From positions 1,766,501 to 1,830,500 of the forward strand of contig JAJTWR010000205.1 in assembly GCA_021613335.1 (NCBI GenBank): a stretch of 64,000 nucleotides of DNA, written 5' to 3'. Every line of letters begins with the position of its first letter. Within the stretch, counting starts at the first letter, position 1. Source of the DNA: Whitmania pigra. Its lineage: Eukaryota > Annelida > Clitellata > Hirudinida > Haemopidae. Below are positions 1 through 14,400 of this stretch, piece after piece. A program made the translations under genes and the position numbers. The notes under the pieces are model-generated. The model ran no database searches and had not been told where the DNA came from. It worked only from the letters and a program-made list of their open reading frames with translations.

Positions 1-150
1 GATGGAGATTATGACATAGACGGCGACGACGACAACGATGATGATGATAGCGCTAATGGAGACTTAAATGATGATGATGACGATGAAAACGACGATGACG
101 TTCTTAATGGGGCTGGTCTTGAATTATGTGCGCTATTATCACTCATTTGA
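1..150 (+). CDS. possible last exon of an acidic protein, cut by window edge
   Basis: Frame 1 is open from the first base to a TGA at 148-150 and gives 49 residues. These are dominated by Asp/Asn/Glu and end with a short hydrophobic stretch, LELCALLSLI. Both Asp codons are used, mixed with Gly, Ser, Ala and Leu codons, which is a little more than a pure GAT microsatellite would give. There is no start codon or visible splice acceptor because the window begins here. GAT repeats are common throughout this window, so a decayed repeat is the main alternative. Confidence 0.22.
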   Translation, partial: DGDYDIDGDDDNDDDDSANGDLNDDDDDENDDDVLNGAGLELCALLSLI

Positions 151-1679
151 TTCCGTAAATAATTATAACTTTTTCAATATAGTTTTAATAACATGAATTT
201 AGTGTATGATTTGGTACAATAATAACAATTAATATAATTAATTATTCTTAAAATAATTAAATTATCTAAAAAGATGATTTTATAAATATCAGCCAGAAAA
301 CTATAACAGCAGGAAATGATATTGACATTAATAATAAATAATTCAAAAATAAATAAATTAATTAATAATTAAATAATACATAAGTAATTAATTAATAAAC
401 ATCTTAAAAAAGAAATGTCATAATGACAGATAAAACGGTTGCAAAGTGGCAAACATTACAACTCCTCCGCACGTAATGAAAGTTTTATGCCCTTGGAAAT
501 TCCGCAGGGTTGTAAATAGAAACGCTATTTATATAAAGTGGGAGGAGTCATAAATTCGTAATCAACAACGAATCATCTTTTCCTGTATTTCCCGATTACG
601 ATGTTTAAATTATGAATATCCAAACGTGAGTGACATCAATAACGGCTGCTAATTGTTGGATGAATATCTCAACATAAGTTGTAGCTGGGGTAAAACTAAA
701 AAAAATACTTTTATGTCTGCATGGCAGGATGGTTATGTACAAAACAGAACAATCATCATCGTCATCGTTATCATCATTAATCATTAATGTCTCCGGTCAT
801 CATCATCATCATTAATCATTAATGACATTATCTCCGGAATAACTTGATGAATCAGACAAGACAAGATCACCATCGTCATCAACAGCAGCATTGTTCAATA
901 AATCAAGTAAATAAGTCGAGTGTGACAAATGCAACCATGTGTAAAACGACAACAACAACCATCCCAATTATAACAACAAGCACAGAAATGACTACTAATG
1001 CAAAACACAGCCAAGATTTCAATCCATAATTGGCATGCTCCACCCATCCAGGTGAATCTCGGAGATATTAGTTGAACCCTTCGTCGGTGCATGTTCCACC
1101 TGAGCTGGAAACAAGAATTCGTTGGAATGAGAAAAGTGAAAAAATAAGAGAGAAAGAAAGGGAAGGAGAGAGAGGGAAATAGAGAGATAGGTAGAAAGAG
1201 AGAAAAGAAGAGAAAGGAAGATCAACCCAAGGTTAGGTTTCTGAATTAAAGAAGCGATATATATAAGAATAAAGATATTTATAAAAAAAAACGACAAAAA
1301 ATATTTTCTTTTAAAAATTGGCATGCCATTGCGACCATGCACGAACAAGCAGACGATTGGCTCACGGCGTGGAAGTAGTTCCTACCTGTTGCACAGGTCC
1401 ATCCAGGCGGAGTGATCTGATTAGTATAAACGCGGAGGCACATAACGATGCAGGCGATGGTGGTGGTAAAGTGCCCCTGCCATCGATATTTCAGTTGCTC
1501 ACCGCTAATATCCCCGCCATCAGGTTTACGAGAATAATAACAATAATTATCTACCTGGAGGCTCTACTAATCATGGCACTAATACCTGACTCTACGTCGA
1601 TAAAGTACACCAAAATCATTATCATCATCATCACCGCCGTCGTCGCCAATGGCTCTTCTCCACATTGAATAAAGCGAGT

Positions 1680-1790
1680 GAAGTGAAAGGCGGCCCTAAT
1701 TGGCTGAGTGCTCCGTGACGTCATCAATCTCCCCTGATTGCGTCACAGAGCGGAGGCTCATTTCGTCCAATCCCAAGTCGAGCTTAGCTT
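1680..1790. promoter_or_regulatory. CRE and CCAAT-box cluster, promoter-like
   Basis: A perfect palindromic cAMP-response element, TGACGTCA, lies at 1716-1723, with a half-site-like TGCGTCAC at 1739-1746. ATTGGCT (inverted CCAAT) lies at about 1699 and TCCAAT near 1769. The local base composition is less AT-rich than the surroundings. Such clusters mark CREB/ATF and NF-Y promoters in animals. Minus-strand open frames start just to the left, so this could be the promoter of an unrecognised gene transcribed leftward. It is also downstream of UBR4, so a distal element is possible. Confidence 0.35.
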
Positions 1791-1943
1791 TTCATCAGCG
1801 ATGTTTTTTTTCAGAAGATTAAAGCATCCTTGTTTGAGAAGTTGCTCAACAATGGAGGTTGAGCAACATCAGCAACAAATTCGCAACAACCACGACGCCA
1901 ACAGCAACGACAAACTTACAGTCATATACCAAACCCAAAAACT

Positions 1944-1949
1944 TTTATT
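1944..1949 (-). terminator. UBR4: candidate polyadenylation signal of UBR4
   Basis: TTTATT on the plus strand reads AATAAA on the coding strand, about 410 bp after the UBR4 stop codon. It is one of several possible signals in AT-rich DNA, and no cleavage site evidence exists here. Confidence 0.3.
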
Positions 1950-2357
1950 CAGAAAATTTTATGTTAAACCATTTCAATTTGAACTTTTAAATAATAAAAT
2001 TTTAACTTTGAAAACCTCGTTGTGGTCATAAGATGCAAAGCCGTTTATAATTGTTCAATTAGCGTGCATAAATGTAAAATCTGAGAAGACTATTTGGGAG
2101 AATGTGAAACACGACGAACGTGAATAAAAAACGGCCAGACATTACAAATGTAAGACCGATCACTTCAATGGATACAATGCAGAGCTATATTCACCACAAC
2201 ACTAAGGAAAAACAGTGCTAATGATTAAGTTAATTGCATAATAAGACTAACTAATGTGATGAACAAATTATGGAAATCCAGCAACTGCTAGCTAAAAGTT
2301 TGAGATGTCATCAAAGGTTCGAATCCAACGAATGTTTCTTGCATCTGGAAGAACAAT

Positions 2358-2425
2358 TTATGGGAGGAGAGAGTTCAGTGAGTCCTGAAGCCATGTGAAC
2401 GGATCACTGATGCTTTCCAAGAGAC
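2358..2425 (-). CDS. UBR4: UBR4 terminal exon
   Basis: This exon is too short to stand out as an open frame. The preceding exon (about 2970-3139) ends GTGGCAG before a GTGGGT donor. After acceptor CGACAG at 2426-2431 the frame reads [18 protein letters not shown] and stops at TAA (2358-2360). The human protein ends VAGLLSEITDPESFLKDLLN plus a few residues, so the match in position and length fixes the C-terminus. Confidence 0.88.
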
Positions 2426-5400
2426 CTGTCGAGCAAAAGTTAACGTATAATTAAATGTTAATCTTTTCACTCATTTCATATTTGTCATTTTTCAATAAGC
2501 ATGATCCCCTAATGATGAAATATGAATTAACATGACATTCGAAACAAAGGTGAGCATAAGAGAAGAATCATGCATCCATAAAACGTGGACCTAAAAATAA
2601 AGTTTAATAAAAAAATTGTATAAAAACAGGACAGCTCGAATCAAGATGATTTTTTCTCATCTCACAAAACAAAGAAAGACCAAAAAAGCTAAAAATCCAA
2701 CATGAGAGTTTAAACCAGTGGGATTCCACAATGACTCATTCATAAACAATGGGTCCATTTATGTAGCACCTTATGCACATCTTTAAAGACTCTTTGTTAA
2801 CCAATTATAAGACACTTATTCCCAAGAGCAATTTGTACAGACGCAAGTTGGATTATGAAAGCACAGCATGATAACTGTCGTTCATAACTTCGAACAATTG
2901 AAACCATCCGAGGCAATTTGCACAACAAGCTAAAGTTGTCGACAACTTACAGCAAAAACGAAGACACCCACCTGCCACGTCGAAGAATTCGATGAGACAC
3001 TCGCAGGGCAAACACTCCTCCTCAAAATTCTTGAGGACCCTCTTCGAAGCCTCCAGCAGTGATTGGTCGTTGTGCCTTATGAAGTCCGCCATGCCGGCCG
3101 ACCACTTTCCCGGACCTTCCTCGTACTTGCAGCCCTGGAGCACGATCATGATAATGTTGGAAGTTGTGAGGAAATTCAAGTATCAACAAAACCTAGCCAA
3201 TGATTGATGGTGAATTTAAAAACCTAGTGCATATTCATGCCTGCTAATATAATGTAAAGCTGATGATAATAAATTATGTTAATAACCTTGAACAGGTCTG
3301 TGTAGAACATATTGATGAGTTGATAGAACATCAGGTATGGCTTGTAGACTGCATACTCCTTCATTGTTTTTTCTGCAACACTGATTGCACGGAAACAAAA
3401 GCATAATATTGTAAAAAAAAATCAATAATAATAATAATAATAATAATAATAATCAATAACAGCAAATGCAGAACAAACAGCAAGTTTTGTAAAACAGGGT
3501 CACATCACCAATCGTCAACATCACTGCATCCACCACTATCATCATCGTCACCTGTTGCAAGGGGACGGCGAGACGTGCCTGACGTGACCCATGACAAGGA
3601 GTCTCTTGAGGAAGTTCTCCCTGTTGGTCTTCCATGACTGGGGGTTCATGATGTGGAAGGCCAGCACCGTGTAGAAGAGTGGACCCTCGGTCTGTGAAAC
3701 GTTTTAATTAATGGTTTATCAAAACCATGGAAACATTTATTTTACATTAGAGATCATCACCTCGTAGCAGTTCTCGAGGAACTTGGGCGGCGAAAACTTG
3801 AGGAAATTCCCGATGTTTCCCTCTTCTCTGAGGGCAGATCTCGTCCTTAATTAATTAATTGTTATATTATTTATTAGTAATATGCACGGACTGATCGATA
3901 ATAATAATAATATCATAATAATTTATATAATAAATAGCAAACATAATAAAAAACATACAACATTTAGCTACGTAGACATCACGGGTAGACCATTTTCAAA
4001 TCGCAGAGAACATTCGATTCTTCGACAACTAACGTGTTAACGACGTAAAGGTTGAGGTGAAGCATGTAGGGCACGAGGTGCATGTTGCTACCCCTGCCTC
4101 CTCCTCCGGAGTCCTCGCTGAAGGAGCGCTCGAACGCGAACCTCAGGAGCAGGTGCTTGAGGTCGTGAACTGAGTGCAGGTAGTTACTGTCTCGCATGCC
4201 CGTCACTTCCTGTAGGTAGCCATTGTGTCTGTTGAAAAGGAAAAAAACCCATAAAAATCAATTAATTTACTAGGAATAATCGACTAGGAATAACTGAAAA
4301 GGATAAAGAATGTCCCTGACACTTACAAATAAACATATTATTATTGTTATTATTAGCAAGGATTGGTGTAATTAATTCCATTCAATTGGAACCATCTGCA
4401 AATTATTCATAAGCTCCACTCACTTAGCTAGACAACTGGCAAAAGCAGATTCAAGGACTTCTGGACCCCAGAGGGGCAGGAGACCATTGCATTTGGTGTT
4501 TCCATTCTGCAGGGCAGCACTCTCCCATTCCTCCCTGGCTCTTGCGTGCCTGTAAGTTATAAGTTACAAGTCAAAAAATGTAGGCCATAGATCATAAATT
4601 GTAAGTCAACTTTTAATTATGTTAGATGAATTAAATTGACATGAAAAATTTTTGCATAAAATATTCTACTTTAAACTGAGAAAAACAGGACAGGACATAA
4701 CATCTAGTAAGTTACAAGTTATTTTCATCCATTTATTAAGGTGAACACTAAACATGTGATGGTAATCATTATACCTGACAGCAGCCAGGTGGCAATCGAA
4801 ATGGACGATATTGAAGTGGGTGACCGTGCTGTAGCCGAAAGTCTTCCTCTGCTTGTTCTCAAACTCGTCCAGGTTGACCCTCTTTGTGAAAGTGTAGATG
4901 CCAAGCACCTGCATGAAGAATATTAGATATTAAATGTAAATAAAAATATTAAAGCTACGATAAAATATGACAGTGTTTATGCAAACCTTGTTTGGCTGGT
5001 TCTTGTAACCTTCCCTGCATATGCAACAGGTGAGTCCCGTCTCTTCTTTCAAAACATCAATCTGACCCTTCAAAAGACCCCTCTTTGCTGTTACTTGACC
5101 TTTCTCATTTGTCTGCAGAGGTTGAATCAAGGTTGTCGTAATTATCATAGCTGCTACCACCACCATCATCACATCAAACAATCAATCTTCATCATCCTCA
5201 TCATTTTGCTGCTTACCATCATTCCCAGTTGATCCAACTGTTTCTCCCTCATTGCCATAGCAAGCCTCTTCTTTTCCATTTTTGTTTGTTGCCTCACATC
5301 CTCAATCTGAAAGAAAGTCCTCTGTCAGTTCACATCTGCACAAATGTACAAGCATCTTCCCCATCCATCCTAGGTCATCGATCACACGCACACATTCTGA

Positions 5401-8400
5401 ATCCACCACGTGCACACATCCATCGTTCACAACAAGATCAGCTAACCTTTTTGGCTACTCGCTCGTTCTCCTTGAGCGCCTCCAGCAGGTTCTCGGCCAA
5501 TGATCCGACTCTTTCGTCGGAAGAGATCTGTTCCAGGTTGTGCAGTGTTGGAATGATGTCCAGCAATTTGAGCTGGGAATGACGGAAAGGCATTATCAAG
5601 ATGAAGGTCTAATATGATTTAGGTGAAGGACTACAAAATCACCAGTAATTATGCTAGTGAATTTTCAAAATTATAAATATCATTACTGTTGCTTATTAAG
5701 TGAGTAATCAAATGTTAATTGATTGAAATGGTATGTTGAAGATTGCTACCAAATAAAGGAAATGTAGAATAATACAACTCAAGTCTCAAAATTCACCTTA
5801 ATGGGGTCATGACCCTTGCATAATCCAGTGAGGAGTCTCAGTGCAAATGGCAATGCAGGCTTGCTTATCATCTCCTTCCAGCCTTCATTCTCAGTCAATC
5901 TAACAGAAAATATTAATAAGTCAAGTAAATTGAACACTTAGTTCACTTAATTTCATCATCCATTCGTTATTAATGCCATCACACCAGCACCATCAGCACC
6001 GCCACCATCACTATCATCATCATCATCGTCCTCATAATACTTAACTAAATTAATTAATTAATAATTAACACCAATATTGCTAACATGGGTGGTCCGGTGG
6101 AAGACGGCGTATGGTTGAGGATGTAGGTTGTGGTATCCTTGACGATGTCGGTTCTCTCCAGTATGAGGTCCTTCAGCTTCCTCCCATTGGCATTGTTTTC
6201 TATGCCTTGTGCAATGATACAGAAACAATCCAAGTGCACCTGCTCATCTTGGGTGTGATCAAAGTCGTACCTGTGCAAAATGCAAGTATTCGTGACTCAG
6301 ATAACATCACAAAGACGATAAACAAAAATGCAAATGCAGAGCTGTTTCTTCGAAACATAACAGCCACTCTTAAATCATGCAACAAGGGATCCATAAATCT
6401 TAGTAGTCAAGCAATTATTATTATTATTATTATTTATTCTCATCACCATCATCATCTCACCTGTTGAAGTCCAGGTAGGGCTTGAAGTGGTTGCACAGGG
6501 CAGCCATCTTCTCCTCATCAGCATAGGCGAGGAAGGGAATGAGTCTCATGAGAGAGTGCAGAACGTTTGAGTTGCACCTGACGAAGGGACTGTTGATACG
6601 ATCCAGTAGGACCATCAGTTGATCCCTGTCGCCGCAGGACTTTGAAAATTCCTATGATTCGTTATCACCATCATCGATATCATCATTGCATGCAATACCA
6701 TAGAACAATCAGTATGATAATAATAATAATAATAATAATAATCATCAAAGTTACTCAATTACCAGAACCAATTAGACATCAAAAATATAGGTCAGCCTAC
6801 TTTATAAATCTCTGGAGGCTGGTGACTGCTGGCCTCCAACAAGACGATCTCCATGATCTGAAGAATCTGCTCGGTCAACGTCTGCCCCTTCGTCGAGGTT
6901 CCTGTCTCTTGTTCTGCCAGAAGGGCCTGAAACATTAAGCCTTGGCATCGAATCAATATTTCAAGGGAATTTTGTTTATCATCCCATATTTCTCGTTCAA
7001 AGTTTATAGAAGTTATAAAATGATCGGAAAGGAATGCCCTTCTCTAACCAGATTGAGTGCTCCGAGCATGACGGTGATGGCGTTCATCTCGATCTTGATC
7101 AACTCCTGTTTGTTGGACTTAACCTTGAGGCAGTAGTTGAACAACTTCAAGAGGACGACCATGAGCTGCTTGCCTGTCACGAGATTGTGAATGCCGGATA
7201 GCCTGCAATGAGAGGCAATGGGATTTATGAATGGAAATAGAATGAAAGTAACAAGAATGTCGATAAAATTTAAATATTATACTACCATTAATGGCACTAG
7301 GCAGTGAATGAATGAATGAATAAGTAAATAATTATTAATTGATAACGCATTGCCAACCTTTGAAGCATGACCTTGAGTCCGTTGCACTGGCTCATGACAT
7401 TGGCCATCTTGTAAACTTCCTCACAGTCTACGTCAGAATCTTTTGAAAACAAATACAGAATTAGTTGGTTAATGAACATAAAAACAGACAAACCTCGAAA
7501 GGTATGAAGGAACCAAACAGTGCATCGAGCCAAACAACCACACAACCTACCTTTTCCAGTCTCAAGGCTGTTGACCATGTCCTCCGTGGCATCTCCAAGG
7601 AGTCCTCTCATCCTGTAGACTATTCGCATGGCATCGTTCTGGAATTTGAAACAATGAAAACTTCACTGGCCTCAACAAATGATAAGTCTAACTTTTAAAT
7701 TAGTTCTTTCCATCACTTAAGCGATGTCATAACAATCGCATGTCATCATCATCAGCGTTAACTCTTTACCTCGGTATGCTCAGGAAGCCATATCTTCCTG
7801 TAGACATCTTTCACCGGAAGGTCAAGGCTGATGATCTTGTTGTTGACGAGAAGTTCCATTCCAGTGTCATCCTCCAGCAGAGCGACCAGTTCACAGTCTG
7901 CAATTGGATGGACACTCAACCAATGAAATTGTTATCCTTGGCCACAGTAACAATAATACAAATAATAATGTTTATTTATAATGACACCACAAGCATTAGT
8001 GTCAGGTGACATCAATAAAAGTTCTGGCAATATTATAAAACTAGGTCACATACCTTGACATATTTTGTTCTTGACATCTCTCATGAGAGGTCCAAGCCCT
8101 GGTTCATTGGAGCTGTAGGGGTTGCCCATCATGCGACCCTGCAAGAAGTCTTCCTGCTGGGGTTCCTTCTCCAAGGACATAAGGAATTCTCGGGAATCAC
8201 TGGCTTCCTGGGAGCAAAGATGGATGGATGGAGGCATTGAATGATCGGTTGGACAGTTAAGAAATAAATAAGTAATTAATCACTTAACTAATTAGTTCAT
8301 TTAGTGTAATGTCAATCAAATCAAGAATATCTTCTTAAAACCCAATTCCAGGTTAATCACTGCAAGCGTAATTGTTCTCCGACAGAATGCTCATGATATT

Positions 8401-11400
8401 AAGATCAGGAAATGATTATACAAACTGGATAGATGATATTGCACAGTCTCTCAAAGATGAAGACGGGCGATATGAAGTCATTGAGAGGGTACTTGTTGAC
8501 CGTGTCCACGCAAACAACCATGAACTCCTTTGTCTCTGATTCATTGCCTGAACAGAAAATGCCATGGTCAGACCTTCTGTTACTCCACTACAATCTTTAT
8601 CACTATAGCCTTCATTATTATCATCACAACATCCCTTCATCATTACCACTACAACATCCTTTCATCATCACCATCATCACCATCATCGCCATCATCATCG
8701 TCATCACCCTCTGCCTCTTGCCCAATCTCACCGGTGGTCATCTCCTCGAGCAACTCCAGCAGTTTCTCCTGGGTCTCGTCGATCATCTTCGTCCTCTGAA
8801 TGACGAGCTTCTTGAGGGACAGGTATCCATCGAGTATGGATCCTACCAGTCTGTTCTTGTAGTGCTGCTTTATACTGTCAACCTCCAGGAATGTGGACAG
8901 GAGATCTGAGGAAAATAGGATGAAGAGACAGTTAAATGTTTGAGCTATCAAACAGAAAGATGACTAGACTAGTTCAAGTTTGATGGATTAAGTTTTTAGC
9001 TATTTTTGGGCATTGAAAATAAAATGATGGGAAAACCTGTGAGGGACTTGAGGGCGAATCCTTGACTAAGATCTGAGGTCAAGCTGATACTTTCCAATCT
9101 CTGGAGGTCACTTATTTCCTGGATATAAAATAAGATGTCAATGACAATGAATGCCATCATTAATTATGTTATTACTAATTATGTTAATATTATCAACTAT
9201 TAAATTAGTGAGGATAGTGGCCAACAGACCCTAGTGATGAGTGAGGTGATCTTGAAAAGCACACCCTTCAAGGCAACATAGTATTTCCAGTGAGCTCCTG
9301 AGATGAGCTTCTTGTACAGGGCAAGATATTCAGCGGAAGCTTCACCACTTGTTCCAACCTCTTCGAGACAACTGCAGACGATGGAAAACAAAACAACAGT
9401 CTGAAGATGGCTATGATAATGATGATGATGATGATGATAGTGATACTGGAACCAAAACTAAAAATTAAAAATACTAATAAGAATTAATAATAATAATCAG
9501 CTGCTCTCCAAAAAGATCAATTGACCTTGAAAGCATGTCGATGACATCCTGCTTTCTTCCGGGCACCTTGCAGATGCTCTCCACAATCTGGCATTCCGTC
9601 TGCCTCATGGCCACTGAGGCGGGCGAGAACATGGCTTTCTTCATCCACGTCCTGTCGATCATCTTCAGGGAGGTTGACTTTTTGCCACCTACGTGGATGG
9701 CAGGTAAAATTATGAAATTGATAAGGCTCTAATGAATATAACTTGGTACTTAAATCCATTATTACTAATAAATAAATTCTAGTAGTTAAGTAATTTAAAA
9801 AAAAATAGATCAACGCTTACCCATCTTGGTATTGTACAGCCACCTGCTGAAGTACTTTTCTGAAAGCATCTTGACCCTGACTAGCGACCTCTCACCTTCC
9901 TTGGTCTGACCCGACTTATCCTCCTTGCGCTTCTTACTGGAACCACTGGTGCTCTCGAGTGTTGTAACTTGAAAAAACACTTGCAAGTCAAGACTTAATA
10001 ATCAAAGTTCATTCAATGTTTATTAATTGCAGCAGTCAAAGAACAACCTTCAGCCATCATTTTACAACATTTTAGATCACATAAGCTAATTTTTAGCAAC
10101 TTCCAAATGTTCCTGGTTAGCCAAACCTGACTTGATTTTAAATGAGCAAAACGTAAACAAGAAAGTAAGATCTTTACATTTAACTGGGAGGGATGCCTTC
10201 CATGCATTGAAGGAGGCGGAAGGGTCGCCCTTCAACCAGCCCTTGAGGTTGGCTGTCAGATTTACAGGTGGCTGGAGCACCTGTAATGCTTCACTACTGG
10301 ACTTTTCCTGATGAAAAATGAAACAGATGAATAAGGAAATCTCATAACAGTAATTTTTTGATTACCCAAAATGTAGGACACTTTAATAGTATGTGACAAG
10401 CATTAAAAAAATTAAGAATATTACAAAAACATTGGTTTACAAAGACTCACCTTTTTGTTCTTAATGGAAGAAGTGAGAGGTGTCGGAGTGACGATCGGCT
10501 TGATGAGTCTTTGGAAGATCCTCAAGCAGGGCAGGGATATGCAGTCTTGCACTGACGGAGAGTCGTACTTCACGCTGGCCATAAACAGACCCATGACGCA
10601 TCTCAGCCTCTGCTCCCACAAGTTGTCCTCGATTTGGAGCAAGCCGCCGAGAAGACACATCTCGTGCCTGACGGCAGATGCAAAGTCTGGATTGGCAAAG
10701 TGTCCCTTCATGGCAGTGTCGACATTGCCATGGAGAAGTTTAAGCAGTTCGTCAGTCGCCTGGACGTGATTGGTGGACATGAGGCAGAGCAGCTGTCTGA
10801 CCTCTGACCTCATGGCAGCAGAACCCCTCCTCAGATTGTAGTCAAAGAGTTCTTGAATGAGACCTTGTCCACACAGGTAGTCTTTGAGAACATTGTTGGT
10901 CGACATGGCCCTGAGAAGAGTGATGCAGTGCTCCACTGAGGAGCTCGAACAACCATAGCAATGCACCTTCTTTTCCTTGGCTTTGAAGACTTGCGACTGC
11001 CTCATGGTAGAGAGCGATGAGGAGACCAAAGCAGAATTCGACAGAGAAGGGCCCGTAGCCGTCAGTTGGTTGATCTCTAGGGTGGAAGTCACGGACGAGG
11101 TCAGAGTTGTAGAGGAGGAAGTCAACATGGCAATCTCCTGTTGCTGTCTGTCGTACTCCACGAGTTCTTTCCGAGTGGCCAAAACTTTCTGTATTATCTT
11201 GCTCAGCTCATCAAAAGAGTTCTTGCACTCTCCGCAGTACTTGAGAGCGAGCTGCTGGAGCGACTTGTTGATGGATCCCAGTGAACTGGTGATACCGGTG
11301 GGAGCACCGGAAGCCACCGAGCCGGGGCCGACAGGTGCGGTCGTGGCTGCAGCGGGCGTCGCCGACGGCACAGAGGCGTCTTCCTTCGGATCGAAGAAGC

Positions 11401-14400
11401 CCAGGAAGGAGGAGGTGTGATGGTCTGTGACCTTTACCAAGAGCACGTCGAGAGTGGCCTTGAGTCCTTGGAGCATCTTGTAGAGTCCATCAGCCTGCTC
11501 GAGGAGACTGTTTATTGAGATCACCGCCTTCTTCCTGTCTTCCTCGTTTTCGATTGGATCGACGGCGCAGCATTGCCTGGCCATCATAGTGAAGTCGAAC
11601 TTGGCGTACTTGCAGAAGCCACAGGAATTGCACAAGAAGGGATCCTTCTCATCATAGTTTATGGCTCTGCACTTGTGACATTGAAAGACATTTTCTCCAC
11701 AGTTGTTGCACACTCCTGGGTTGGCAGGAACAGAAGCCGAGCACCTGGGGCATTGGAGGGTCTCGGCAGAAGCCTGCACGTTGTCGTAGAAGTCAGCAAA
11801 TTCGATCATGAGGTTGCATGCGACTATGGGCAGACTGAACTCCACCTTTACTTCTGATTGGCCTGGATTCAAAGTCACCTTCTTTGCCTTGTGCCAGAGG
11901 GCAGGCTTGTTCTTGAGTTCCAGAATAGCTTGAACTTGTTTGTTATTGTAGTACACAACGAGGGTTTTCACCATCTTTGATCTCTTGATCTCTGTGATTC
12001 TGAGCACGAATCTGGAGATGGTATGACTCGCATTCAGCTTAACAATCTGGCAACTCGTCGTGAACTTTGAGTCGGACTTCACGGCAGACAATTTCATGTT
12101 TCCAAAAGGTACTTCCGGATTGTTGCAGACTAGACATGGGTCTCTCTCTAGGTAGTATCCATCGAAATCTACCAGTCCCTCCAACGTGTTGTATATCATT
12201 CCATTTGGATGATTGGCCAATATCTTGTTTTCAGTTCTCATCAAAGTGAGAGCTCTTTCCACATAGGTCTTCAGCTTGGATTCAGAGATGTGCGTGGCTT
12301 TGATGGTGAAGTATCCAAGAAGATCGACAAACTGAGCGGCCTTTGACCCGTAGATGTGTAGGTCAGGCCAGATGTTCCACATGAGATCGATTATGCTTTC
12401 TTTCTGATCAGGTAACGAGTTCCTGAAAATGTTGAGCACCAGTGAGTGGGCTTGCCAGCGGACAGACGTTTGATTGGATTCGAGCAGGAAGCAAATGATG
12501 AATCTGGTGAGAAGGTCATTGCTGATCGTGGAACAGATTTGTTGGGTCAGGAGTGTGCAGAGCCCCTCGTCGTGTTGCTGGAGCACGCTCTCGTTATCAG
12601 AGTTCTCAGACATCCTTTTCTCCTTTTCCTTCTTGCTGCTGCTTGACTTTCCGGCCTTTGATGGGGTGGATGAAGATTGCACCTCAGAATTTGACTTGAT
12701 GTCTCCACAGAGGACGTACTGGAGGAGCTGGAGAAGCAATGGAGCCACGCCCTCATCTAAGGTCACACTGGACTGAATCAAGAATGGCAGTAGTCCTTTA
12801 GATTTCTGACAAAATTTCTGCCAATTTAAAGTCCTAGTTGTTGCAACCTCCAAGCATGACTTCAAGTGATCAATCACCGTAATGAGCAGGTCATAGGGCA
12901 CAGCCGACGAATCTCTGGAAGAGCAAATCTCCCTGATGGTGCCCATGTGCTTCTCAAGGAAGTGGAGGTCTCTCTCTAGTCTGTACCTCTCCTTTGAACC
13001 ACACACGTAGAGCAATAGCTTTCTCACTTGCTTCTTGACAAAAGGAACTTGGTTTGTGATCATGTACTCTGCCAAAACAAAGTGCCAGTCTGTACTGAAC
13101 TTCAAGGAATCACATAGCTTCTTCACTTGGTATGGAATCCTGAGGAGTATTTCCACTAGGAGCTGATGGAAGTCCTCAAAAACATCTGTAGCATGACTCT
13201 TAGTGTACTGTTTCAGGAAGAAAGGAGAAAGGTCAGGAGGAGGAGTCAGCTGCCTCGGCTTCAAAAGTTGTCCGATCTTTGGTCCAGGTTCCTGGAGGGC
13301 ATCCTTCGACTGAGAAGAGGGTATGGAGTTGAGAAAGTTTGATGAAAGCAGGAGCTGCAAATGTCTTAGGCAGAACTCTAAGACTTTCTTCTTCTTCAGG
13401 TGATGAGCAACAACCATGCTAAGTCCGGGATTTTCTGATCCGAGACTTGCCAACGAGGACGACCTGCCAGTGGTGGAGTTGTTTGTCGTTCCATGTGTCG
13501 TCGATGAGGAAGTGATCCTGCTGCCACTCCTTGACATGAAGACGCTGAGCATCCTCAGCAAAAGCAGTCTCACCTCCCACCTCGGGGAGCGGGCCAGAAG
13601 CACGGACGGAGAGTCAGTGTCTCGGTCAGGTAGTGAAACATCGAGCTCCTCGATGACGCGTGTCAGGAAGAATTCGAGAGTTGCAGAGTCCACGACTGGA
13701 TCCACCTCGAAGGCTAGAACAATAAGGAACTGTAGGAAGGGCACTGCCCCATTGCCTGATGTGCTCCTCAGTTCTGGCAGATAGCCAACGAGTAGCTTCA
13801 ACATCTTCATGCAATGCAAATGCCACTTTGCTTCACCATCACTATCACTTTCACCTTCTCTTCGGCCTTCTTCATCTTCAGCCATTGACCTGAGGGCAGC
13901 CGACCCTCCGGGAATGCCCTGTCCAACTTCCAGCTGGCCAGAACTACTGGTGGCCTCTCCGGCAGCTATTTCTGCTGTTGCACTGCTCCTCCCACTCACC
14001 GAAACAGAACCGGCATTGCTTCCGCTACTCTCTGAAGCAGCTGCGCTGACCCTGGGCTCAGCAGGCGAAATCTGAAGGGCACTTCCCTCTGTTGCAGCTG
14101 TACTGCCAACTTCATCATCGCTCGCCTGGTTAGAGGCTGTTACGTCACTCAAGTGACTTGCTGCAGCCTGAAGCTGAGCGCCCAGAGCTTGGATATCTCC
14201 TGCAACATCTGCTGAAGAGCCTGGCTGGTCTTGAAGGCTCAGAGCAATGGCGAGTTGTACCATGGTCTCGTCGTCAGCATCGAGGTAAGCTTGGATATTT
14301 CCACTCTCTCCGAGATCAGACTCCAACACGTCAGGAGCGGAAGATCGAGAGCCTGCAGATGCCTGCTGTTGTTCATTGTCTTGAACATCCTGCTGTTCTC

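Larger units (their letters stand above)
151..2357. other. intergenic stretch with no supported gene
   Basis: AT-rich DNA. It holds a TATA-like string near 530, short ATC/CAT repeats (750-870), a purine-rich GA tract (1130-1230) and the CRE/CCAAT cluster described separately. Short open frames here resemble nothing I recognise. On the minus strand, an ATG at 1665 opens about 26 codons (start MWRRAIGDDGGDDDDNDF), and a frame around 1340-1560 is open for about 100 codons; neither could be tied to a family. The 3' UTR of UBR4 should occupy the right part. Confidence 0.5.

Noticed and set aside
2315..2325. GGTTCGAATCC, a perfect Pol III B-box, suggesting a tRNA gene
   Set aside because: The flanking bases do not pair to form a T-arm stem and no A box or acceptor stem fits; it also lies just beside the UBR4 terminal exon.
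6642..6938. Plus-strand frame with a poly-isoleucine run
   Set aside because: Made by an ATA/TAA microsatellite in a UBR4 intron plus antisense of a UBR4 exon.
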